A stretch of DNA of 7,128 nt from a bacterium (Candidatus Howlettbacteria) CG_4_10_14_0_8_um_filter_40_9 (GTDB lineage Bacteria; Patescibacteriota; CPR2; UBA1875; GCA-2785325), in the NCBI GenBank assembly GCA_002785325.1, contig PFMH01000027.1:1-7128 (forward strand). Direction: 5' to 3'. Positions 1 through 4,245 of this stretch are shown here, in pieces. Numbering within the stretch: the stretch's first letter is position 1; each line of letters starts with the position of its first letter. A program made the position numbers and the translations under genes. The notes beneath the pieces are model-generated. The model did no database searches, was not told where the DNA came from, and saw only the letters and a list, made by a program, of their open reading frames with translations.

Positions 1-4
1 ATTC

Positions 5-33
5 TTGAGATCTGCGCTTAAATAGAGTATAAT
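5..33 (+). promoter_or_regulatory. Sigma-70-type promoter of the tRNA-Pro region
   Basis: A -35 hexamer TTGAGA (5-10) and a perfect -10 TATAAT (28-33) are separated by exactly 17 bp. Transcription would start near 40 and run through the palindrome, the GIY-YIG gene and tRNA-Pro. It may originally have been the tRNA promoter, later separated from the tRNA by insertion of the nuclease gene; that last point is inference. Confidence 0.7.
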
Positions 34-66
34 ATGGTGGTATCTTTTACGGTGAGTGGTGTAGTT

Positions 67-96
67 TCAGCCAAGGGCTGATCAGCCCTTGGCTGA
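67..96. repeat. Perfect 30-bp palindrome
   Basis: The half-site TCAGCCAAGGGCTGA (67-81) is followed without spacer by its exact reverse complement (82-96). In RNA it would form a very stable hairpin in the leader between the promoter and the GIY-YIG start codon at 117. It has no T-tract, so it is not a classical terminator. It may be a dispersed palindromic repeat or the landing site or end of the GIY-YIG insertion. Confidence 0.85.
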
Positions 97-116
97 GGTA
101 GCATTTAAAAGCGTAT

Positions 117-365
117 ATGTATTACGTTTATATCCTTCTAAGTATTAAAAACAATAAGCCCTACGTTGGATATACCTCAAAAATGGTTAAGGAAAGGTTA
201 GATGAGCATAACGTTGGGACTAATAAATGGACAAGGAACAATGGACCTTTTAAATTATTGTATTATGAAAGTTATTACTGTAAAAAAGATGCAATCCATA
301 GAGAAAATTTTCTTAAAGGCGGGGTTGGTAAGAAACTTGTAAAAATTATTAAGGAAAACTTTTAA
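117..365 (+). CDS. Stand-alone GIY-YIG endonuclease domain protein
   Basis: The 82-residue protein is a single GIY-YIG nuclease domain of the small UPF0213/UvrC-N-like type, with nothing attached. The GIY equivalent is VYI at residues 4-6 and the YIG equivalent is YVG at 16-18. The conserved Arg (R27), His (H31 in the RLDEHN stretch) and the metal-binding Glu (E63 in HREN) are all present, followed by the usual LKGG turn at 66-69, so the active site looks complete. The family cuts DNA, but the role of these single-domain proteins is mostly unknown; mobility or repair are guesses. The ATG at 117 fits the family N-terminus. No good Shine-Dalgarno lies within 15 nt; the nearest GAGG (95-98) is part of the palindrome and too far. 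The gene ends 3 nt before tRNA-Pro, so the two are probably on one transcript. It belongs to a different subfamily from the broken GIY-YIG gene at 6574-6862. Confidence 0.9.
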   Translation: MYYVYILLSIKNNKPYVGYTSKMVKERLDEHNVGTNKWTRNNGPFKLLYYESYYCKKDAIHRENFLKGGVGKKLVKIIKENF

Positions 366-368
366 TTT

Positions 369-444
<76 letters not shown>

Positions 445-582
445 ATTAGTTTTATTATTTGTCTGTGGAGGCAGATGAGAAACTGCTTGCCGAAAGCCGT
501 AGTTTATCCCGCTTAAGCGGGAGGAAACGCTTCGAATCCCCGCCTTGACTGACGCAAGTCGGACAGGCTGTCTCCCCGACCA
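445..582 (+). repeat. tRNA-Pro tail-duplicating unit with hairpin insertion
   Basis: This 138-nt non-coding unit follows tRNA-Pro. It ends in a copy of the tRNA 3' end: TTCGAATCC (531-539) and TGTCTCCCCGACCA (569-582), identical to 422-430 and 431-444. The copy is interrupted by a 29-nt GC-rich imperfect hairpin (540-568, beginning CCGCCTTGACT and ending GGACAGGC). Upstream lie a core motif ATGAGAAACTGCTTGCCG (475-492), a perfect palindrome TCCCGCTTAAGCGGGA (507-522) and GGAAACGC (523-530). Core motif and GGAAACGC recur behind tRNA-Arg. An upstream tRNA body is absent, so this is not a second functional tRNA. The region 583-611 up to the next gene shows nothing further. Confidence 0.8.
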
Positions 583-629
583 AATTAAGTTAGGCCTTCG
601 AGTAATACTAAGTGGAAATTAAATATTAT

Positions 630-658
630 TTGAACCTTCAAAGATATTATGATAAGAT
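630..658 (+). promoter_or_regulatory. Candidate promoter giving a leaderless mRNA
   Basis: TTGAAC (630-635) and TAAGAT (653-658) are 17 bp apart. The predicted start point is at about 665-666, on the ATG at 666. The -10 matches consensus in only four positions. The candidate gains weight because two other genes here (1916 and 2507) have a -10 box 6-7 nt before ATG. Confidence 0.4.
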
Positions 659-665
659 CACATTG

Positions 666-1364
666 ATGGGTACGACAATCATAAAAAGAATAACATTAAA
701 AGAAGAAGCTACCAATCTTAGAGAGAAGGGTTATTCATACAATATGATTTCCGAAAAACTCGGACTTTCAAAGAGTACTCTTAGTGATTGGCTCAAAGAG
801 ATCCCCTTTTCCCCCAATAAGGAGGTTCTTAAGAGGGTTAAGATGGGCCAAATGAAGTCCGCTATATCTAAGCAAAACAAGAGAATAGCACAAATAAAGG
901 AAAAAAAAGAGGAAGCCAAAATCGAAATCGGGAGATTAAGCATAAGAGATTTACTTATTTTAGGGGTTGGTATTTATCTTGGAGAGGGAACTAAGCTCAA
1001 TGAGTCTATAAGAATAATTAATTCAGACCCAGACATTATTCGTTTATCTGTTTGGTGGTTTAGGGAAATTTGCAAACTAAAAAATGAGAACATCAATCCA
1101 TGTGTCCATATATATCCTGATATTGACCAAAAACAAGCAGAGAGTTATTGGTCAAAAATAATAGGCGTTCCAGTGAGCAATTTTGGGAAAACCCAAATCG
1201 ATAAAAGAATAGGGAAATCAGGAAAAAAGAATAGGAAATTGTTATTTGGTACGGTCCATTTATATATTAAGAGCAACGGGAATAAAGAATTTGGGAGATC
1301 TTTACATCGAAAAATCATGGGATGGATCACGGCGATAAATGATCAGTTACCAAAAATACATTAG
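666..1364 (+). CDS. HTH plus LAGLIDADG-like domain protein beside tRNA-Gly
   Basis: From the ATG at 666 the protein has 232 residues; an in-frame GTG at 612 would add 18 residues of no evident family character. Neither start has a clear ribosome-binding site, and the candidate leaderless promoter favours 666. The N-terminal part holds a resolvase/sigma-like helix-turn-helix (YSYNMISEKLGLSKSTLSDW, residues 23-42). A Lys/Glu-rich helical linker follows, then LLILGVGIYLGEGTK (96-110), which resembles one LAGLIDADG-type motif with its acidic residue. After it comes INSDPDIIRL and a C-terminal part ending in a KIMGWI stretch. Proteins with this HTH plus GxYxGEGxK layout are, from memory, common as hypothetical proteins in archaea, actinobacteria and CPR bacteria. 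A DNA-binding or homing-type nuclease role is inferred, not shown. The last base of its TAG stop is the first base of tRNA-Gly. Confidence 0.75.
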   Translation: MGTTIIKRITLKEEATNLREKGYSYNMISEKLGLSKSTLSDWLKEIPFSPNKEVLKRVKMGQMKSAISKQNKRIAQIKEKKEEAKIEIGRLSIRDLLILGVGIYLGEGTKLNESIRIINSDPDIIRLSVWWFREICKLKNENINPCVHIYPDIDQKQAESYWSKIIGVPVSNFGKTQIDKRIGKSGKKNRKLLFGTVHLYIKSNGNKEFGRSLHRKIMGWITAINDQLPKIH

Positions 1365-1437
1365 CGGGTATAGTACAAGGGCAGTACGTCTGGCTTCCAA
1401 CCAGGATATGCGGGTTCGAGTCCCGCTACCCGCTCCA
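1364..1437 (+). tRNA. tRNA-Gly (UCC)
   Basis: The acceptor GCGGGTA (1364-1370) pairs with TACCCGC (1427-1433). The anticodon stem TCTGG/CCAGG encloses loop CTTCCAA, giving anticodon TCC. The T-loop is TTCGAGT, the discriminator is T1434, and CCA is encoded at 1435-1437. Its first base G1364 doubles as the third base of the upstream gene's TAG stop. tRNA-Arg follows after 13 nt, so the two are probably one transcript. Confidence 0.95.
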
Positions 1438-1450
1438 AAAATAAATATGA

Positions 1451-1526
1451 GCGCCTGTAGCTCAGTGGATAGAGCGACTGCCTTCTAAGCAGTAGGCCGC
1501 AGGTTCGAATCCTGCCAGGCGCACCA
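1451..1526 (+). tRNA. tRNA-Arg (UCU)
   Basis: The acceptor GCGCCTG (1451-1457) pairs with CAGGCGC (1516-1522). The anticodon stem ACTGC/GCAGT encloses loop CTTCTAA, giving anticodon TCT. The T-arm is GCAGG TTCGAAT CCTGC, discriminator A is at 1523 and CCA is encoded at 1524-1526. The last four bases also form the left end of an inverted repeat reaching to 1564. Confidence 0.96.
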
Positions 1527-1666
1527 GAGATGAGATCCCAATATTTTGGAAGTTTATCTCTGGTTAGTCTGGTGTGGTGAAAACCTGCATACCGATATGC
1601 CTTCGGGAAACGCTTCGAATCCTGCCTGCCCGTTCGTAGCGTAGCGAAGAAGGGCCAGGCGCACCA
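1527..1666 (+). repeat. tRNA-Arg tail-duplicating unit with hairpin insertion
   Basis: This 140-nt unit follows tRNA-Arg and ends in a copy of that tRNA's 3' tail: TTCGAATCCTGCC (1614-1626) and AGGCGCACCA (1657-1666). The two parts are separated by a 30-nt hairpin-forming insert (1627-1656, starting TGCCCGTTCG and ending CGAAGAAGGGCC). Before the tail come the core GTGAAAACCTGCATACCG (1577-1594), CCTTCGG and GGAAACGC (1606-1613). The 17 nt GGAAACGCTTCGAATCC are identical to 523-539 behind tRNA-Pro. The left end holds an inverted repeat ACCAGAGAT (1523-1531) and ATCTCTGGT (1556-1564). No open reading frame of interest is present. Confidence 0.8.
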
Positions 1667-1783
1667 TGTATAAGCACCCAAGTATGGGGACACGGTAAAT
1701 TTGTCATCGTGAAAACCCGCTTTCCGTTACGTCTTCGTCTCTTATTGGTAATTAGAAATTGTTAATTGGAAATTAATTTATAT
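1667..1783 (+). repeat. Intergenic stretch with a diverged third core copy
   Basis: No gene is visible between the tRNA-Arg unit and tRNA-His. Positions 1709-1737 match the core of the tRNA-Arg unit (1577-1605) at 23 of 29 positions without gaps: GTGAAAACC, then GC, CCG and a final CTTCG are shared. No tRNA tail copy follows; instead 1741-1783 is AT-rich with loosely repeated AATTAGAAATTG/TTAATTGGAAATT words. It reads as a decayed or incomplete unit of the same family. Confidence 0.55.
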
Positions 1784-1858
1784 GGTGGCCATAGTGTAGC
1801 GGTAACACAACAGCTTGTGGAGCTGTTATCACGGGTTCGAACCCCGTTGGCCACCCCA
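1784..1858 (+). tRNA. tRNA-His (GUG)
   Basis: The acceptor GTGGCCA (1785-1791) pairs with TGGCCAC (1848-1854). The extra G-1 typical of tRNA-His is encoded at 1784, opposite discriminator C1855, and CCA is encoded at 1856-1858. The anticodon stem ACAGC/GCTGT encloses loop TTGTGGA, giving GTG. The T-arm is ACGGG TTCGAAC CCCGT. A terminator follows after 14 nt. Confidence 0.96.
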
Positions 1859-1872
1859 ATATATGAAGTTAG

Positions 1873-1901
1873 AAAAAGAGGCACAGATGAGTCTCTTTTT
1901 T
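1873..1901 (+). terminator. Rho-independent terminator after tRNA-His
   Basis: AAAAAGAGGC (1873-1882) pairs with GTCTCTTTTT (1891-1900), including one G-U pair, around an 8-nt loop, and a six-T tract ends at 1901. It would end the tRNA transcript. The -10 box of the next gene begins only 3 nt later, so terminator and promoter are packed together. Confidence 0.65.
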
Positions 1902-1903
1902 GT

Positions 1904-1909
1904 TATAAT
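1904..1909 (+). promoter_or_regulatory. -10 box for a leaderless transcript
   Basis: A perfect TATAAT ends 6 nt before the ATG at 1916, which would place the transcription start on or next to the A of ATG. No convincing -35 hexamer is seen; the expected position lies in the terminator hairpin. Confidence 0.55.
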
Positions 1910-1915
1910 GTCTTT

Positions 1916-2427
1916 ATGAGTAAATCAATTTTAATAACAGGTATTTCTGGGACTGGAAAAACCACAATTGTCGAGGAGCTGAAAAAGAAAGGGTATAACT
2001 CTTATAGCATAGAGGATGTCCATGGTCTTTTTGACATGTATCACAAAGAAACCAAAAAGGTTACGAGAACACCCTAGAGTATGCAAAAAATCACGATTGG
2101 CTTTGTAACGTTAGAAAGCTGGAAAAACTAATTGGAGAGAACTCAAAACAAACCACTTTTTATTATGGTGTTGCTGCAAATCTAAATGAAATTATTCCAT
2201 TATTTGATAAGGTGATTTTGCTTACAGCAAGCAAAGAAAATTTAAGGCATAGATTAACAAGCCGAACTAAAAACAACTTTGCCAGAACACAGGATGTTCA
2301 AGAATGGATTTTTAGTTGGAAAGATTGGTTTGAGAACGAAGTTAAAAAGTTTAATCCAGTCATTATTGTCAACAATCATGACATAGATAATGTTGTTAAT
2401 GAAATTATACAGATAGGCAAAAGTTAG
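1916..2427 (+). pseudogene. Frameshifted P-loop nucleoside/adenylate-kinase-like protein
   Basis: The first frame (1916-2077) gives 53 residues starting MSKSILITGISGTGKTT, with a complete Walker A motif (GISGTGKT, residues 9-16). It stops at TAG 2075-2077. From about 2059 the -1 frame stays open to TAG 2425-2427 and reads GYENTLEYAKNHDW onward, then VILLTASKENLRHRL and RTKNNFARTQDVQEW. The second and third segments look like the strand and Arg-rich lid region of small kinases of the AAA_18/adenylate-kinase-like fold. Restoring one base gives a coherent 170-residue protein, a normal length for this group. The break falls at or next to an A5 run (2054-2058), where A6 would restore the frame. 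Substrate is unknown. It could be a recent pseudogene, a sequencing error or, less likely, programmed -1 frameshifting. No Shine-Dalgarno is seen, in keeping with the leaderless promoter. Confidence 0.8.
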
Positions 2428-2493
2428 TAACTATATTAGTTCAAACAAGCTCAACTATCCAACCTCATGAAAAAATCAAGTTATCTTTTATAT

Positions 2494-2499
2494 TATAAT
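2494..2499 (+). promoter_or_regulatory. -10 box for a leaderless transcript
   Basis: A perfect TATAAT ends 7 nt before the ATG at 2507. The alternative in-frame ATG at 2498 overlaps the -10 box and so could not be within the transcript, which decides the start codon. No good -35 hexamer is seen. Confidence 0.55.
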
Positions 2500-2506
2500 G
2501 AAGACA

Positions 2507-2827
2507 ATGAAAATAGCTAAATCTCTACTGTCGAAAACTCTAAGGAATACCTCTCTTGCCGTAGCATATATCTTTGCGGTTTCACAGATTATGGCGAATG
2601 GTGAAAAATTGTTTGGCAATATAGATAATAAAAAGTTGGGTCCATTTATGATCTTGCTTCTTTTCTCACTATCGGCTGCCATCGTAAGCGGGCTGATCTT
2701 CGGCCAGTCTATCTACCTTTTCCTTGATAACAAGAAAAAAGAAAGCGTTACAGCGGCTTTCTACAGTATCGGATGGCTGGCACTTATAACAATACTCGGA
2801 CTAGTCTCTTTGGCCCTAATAAAATAA
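2507..2827 (+). CDS. Small three-helix membrane protein of unknown function
   Basis: The 106-residue protein has a short basic N-terminus (MKIAKSLLSK) and three hydrophobic segments, at roughly residues 14-31, 47-72 and 83-105. A charged loop (GEKLFGNIDNKK) lies between the first two and a basic loop (DNKKKES) between the last two. No catalytic or binding motif is recognisable. Similar short membrane proteins occur as hypothetical proteins in CPR genomes, from memory and unverified. The basic N-terminus and basic second loop suggest, by the positive-inside rule, that both lie in the cytoplasm, but then an odd number of helices between or after them must be reconciled, so topology is left open. 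It has its own promoter signal and ends at a strong terminator, so it is probably monocistronic. An upstream ATG at 2498 would add three residues. Confidence 0.75.
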   Translation: MKIAKSLLSKTLRNTSLAVAYIFAVSQIMANGEKLFGNIDNKKLGPFMILLLFSLSAAIVSGLIFGQSIYLFLDNKKKESVTAAFYSIGWLALITILGLVSLALIK

Positions 2828-2863
2828 TTAAAAAGAACCTTCATCAGAAGGTTCTTTTTAATT
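2826..2863. terminator. Bidirectional rho-independent terminator
   Basis: A perfect 17-bp stem has the core AAAAAGAACCTTC (2830-2842) and GAAGGTTCTTTTT (2847-2859) around a 4-nt ATCA loop. With T-runs on the 3' side in both directions, it can end both the plus-strand membrane gene (stop 2825-2827) and the minus-strand HU gene (stop 2883-2885). Confidence 0.93.
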
Positions 2864-2882
2864 CACAATTCACTCTAAAAGA

Positions 2883-3158
2883 TTATCCCCTTACTGACTT
2901 TTTGAAATTTTTTCCGGCTCTAAACTTCGGCATATTCATCTGAGGGATAGTGATCGAAGCTCCTGTCTGCGGATCAATCCCTCTTCTCTTTGCTCTTTTC
3001 CCAAGATCAAAAGTCCCAAATCCTGTGATAGCTACTTTTTCTCCGCCCTTTACTTTTGTAACGACAATGTCGGTGATCTTGTCTAGAAACCTCTCAACGT
3101 CTCTTTTAGAATAGTTTAGTTCTTTCGATAAAGTTGCGACCAAATCTTTCTTTGTCAT
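2883..3158 (-). CDS. hup: HU/IHF-family nucleoid DNA-binding protein
   Basis: The 91-residue protein has the full length and layout of HU: an N-terminal two-helix dimerisation part starting MTKKDLVATLSKELNYSK, the GFGTF turn at residues 46-50, and a DNA-binding beta arm. In the arm, RRGIDPQTG places Pro at residue 63, the position that intercalates into DNA in HU. The usual arm sequence is RNPxTG; here IDP replaces RNP, a mild variation. The C-terminus PKFRAGKNFKKSV is typical. HU dimers bend and compact DNA without strong sequence preference. The start is fixed by a strong Shine-Dalgarno AAGGAGG 8 nt upstream, the clearest one in the window. The gene is last in the minus-strand block but has its own promoter signal and ends at the shared terminator. 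Confidence 0.97.
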   Translation of the reverse strand: MTKKDLVATLSKELNYSKRDVERFLDKITDIVVTKVKGGEKVAITGFGTFDLGKRAKRRGIDPQTGASITIPQMNMPKFRAGKNFKKSVRG

Positions 3159-3166
3159 ATTTATTT

Positions 3167-3189
3167 CCTCCTTGTCCTTTAATAAGGAC
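3167..3189 (-). promoter_or_regulatory. HU leader: Shine-Dalgarno abutting a hairpin
   Basis: On the minus strand a perfect 6-bp hairpin, GTCCTT and AAGGAC around a 4-nt loop (3189-3174), is followed at once by the Shine-Dalgarno AAGGAGG (3173-3167). The 5' arm contains TCCTT, which could pair either with the 3' arm or with the AAGGA of the Shine-Dalgarno. Two alternative structures, one open and one closed, are therefore possible. Confidence 0.5.
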
Positions 3190-3216
3190 TTACTTATTTT
3201 TAATTATTATCTAATA

Positions 3217-3245
3217 AATATATCATAAATGCTTCTGCGAAGCAA
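3217..3245 (-). promoter_or_regulatory. Candidate HU promoter
   Basis: On the minus strand TTGCTT (3245-3240) is 17 bp from TATATT (3222-3217, five of six matches to TATAAT). Transcription would begin near 3210, giving a leader of about 50 nt that includes the hairpin and Shine-Dalgarno. The -35 match is poor. Confidence 0.45.
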
Positions 3246-3263
3246 CAAGCAATATTAAGAGGC

Positions 3264-3385
3264 TGTTGAAAAAGATTTTTTTTCGCGTCATTCTGGCTTG
3301 TCCAGAATCATATTTCTTACCTAGACTTTTAGATTCTGGTCTCCTAGTCGTCGCCAGAATGACGATTTTAGAGTCTTTTTCAACA
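3264..3385. repeat. 122-bp palindromic MITE-like element
   Basis: Three nested inverted repeats are visible: TGTTGAAAAAGA (3264-3275) with its exact complement (3374-3385), CGTCATTCTGGC (3286-3297) with GCCAGAATGACG (3353-3364), and CCAGAATC (3302-3309) with GATTCTGG (3332-3339). The whole would fold into one long interrupted hairpin. It encodes nothing convincing. It begins 105 nt upstream of the HU start codon and ends 8 nt past the ymdB stop, where it may help end or stabilise the ymdB mRNA. The GTCATTCTG word links it to the repeat ends at 6504 and 6908. Confidence 0.8.
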
Positions 3386-3393
3386 ATTCAAAA

Positions 3394-4179
3394 TCAAACC
3401 TCTACTTCTCGATCTATCCTTTCGATGCTTTTAGCCTTCCCATCTCTATCGATCTCTACTAAAACAGCATTGAAACTGCATATACCCTCCTGATCATACT
3501 CGTGTTTTGCAGGAAGCGCTGTCATAAACTTTCCGATGATGATATCTTTTCTAACTCCCAAAACAGAATCTTTCGGACCGACCATCCCGACATCGGTAAT
3601 AAGCGCTGTTCCTTCATCAGTCACTCTTGCATCTGCTGTCGGCACGTGAGTATGGGTTCCAAAAACAGCAGAAACTTTTCCGTCAAGAAAAAGACCAAGA
3701 GCTACTTTTTCACTCGTAATCTCCGCATGGAAATCAACTATCTTTATCTTTATATCTTTCAGCTCTTTCAATATTTCTTCGGCAACCTTAAAAGGCGAGT
3801 CTAGTTCCGGGTTTAGAAATACAAGCCCTAACATATTTATGATGGCAACTTTTTGAGTCCCCACTTCTATGATATCGTATCCCCTGCCCGGCGTCCCATT
3901 AGGATAATTTGCCGGACGGATTACTTTTGTTCCTTTACTGTCAAGCTGTGAAATGAAATCTTTTTTTCTCCAAATATGATTTCCGGAAGTCATAAAATCA
4001 ACTCCGTATGACAAGAGTTCGTTATAAACTTTTTCCGTTATCCCCTGCCCCGTCGAAGCGTTTTCACAGTTCAAGATAACCAGATCCGTATCCAGTTCTT
4101 TTTTTAGATCGGGCAATATCTTCCCCAGAGCATGCCGCCCAATCCTTGCCGTTACATCGCCGATAAATAATATTTTCAT
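3394..4179 (-). CDS. ymdB: YmdB-type metallophosphoesterase
   Basis: The 261-residue protein matches the TIGR00282/YmdB family along its length (about 264 residues in Bacillus subtilis). YmdB hydrolyses 2',3'-cyclic nucleotides and influences RNase Y-dependent RNA levels, biofilm and motility gene expression in Bacillus. All metal-site residues are seen: D8 (FIGDV), E39 and N40 (NCENAS), N67 and H68 (SGNHIW), H151 (DFHAEITSEK), H176 and H178 (GTHTHVPTAD). The ITDVGMVGP signature follows. The start MKILFIGDV at 4179 is the family N-terminus; an in-frame ATG 11 codons upstream (4212) adds no conserved residues. No strong Shine-Dalgarno is seen at either. The gene lies 66 nt downstream of rny in the same direction, the arrangement known from Firmicutes, so co-transcription is likely. 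It ends with TGA, evidence against TGA recoding in this genome. Confidence 0.95.
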   Translation of the reverse strand: MKILFIGDVTARIGRHALGKILPDLKKELDTDLVILNCENASTGQGITEKVYNELLSYGVDFMTSGNHIWRKKDFISQLDSKGTKVIRPANYPNGTPGRGYDIIEVGTQKVAIINMLGLVFLNPELDSPFKVAEEILKELKDIKIKIVDFHAEITSEKVALGLFLDGKVSAVFGTHTHVPTADARVTDEGTALITDVGMVGPKDSVLGVRKDIIIGKFMTALPAKHEYDQEGICSFNAVLVEIDRDGKAKSIERIDREVEV

Positions 4180-4245
4180 AAATTGGTTCTTAGCTTTTGG
4201 TTCACAGTCCACAGATTACGAATAACTAATAGCTATAACCGATAC

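Noticed and set aside
540..582. Second tRNA-Pro gene or intron-containing tRNA
   Set aside because: Only the T-loop and acceptor 3' strand are copied; D-arm, anticodon arm and 5' acceptor strand are missing.
1361..1693. 110-codon minus-strand open frame across tRNA-Gly, tRNA-Arg and the tail copy
   Set aside because: It is the antisense of two clear tRNA genes; its protein is made of reversed tRNA stems and resembles common false predictions.
2051..2060. Programmed -1 ribosomal frameshift in the kinase gene
   Set aside because: The site is C-AAA-AAG, so slippage would cost a mismatch in the P site, and I saw no clear stimulatory hairpin or upstream Shine-Dalgarno; kept only as a minor alternative.
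3394..3396. TGA read as glycine (Gracilibacteria/SR1 code)
   Set aside because: TGA ends ymdB at the expected family length, with no family-like extension beyond it.
3266..3493. Plus-strand open frame over the palindromic element and the ymdB 3' end
   Set aside because: It runs through the inverted repeats and then antisense to ymdB; no start signal or family resemblance.
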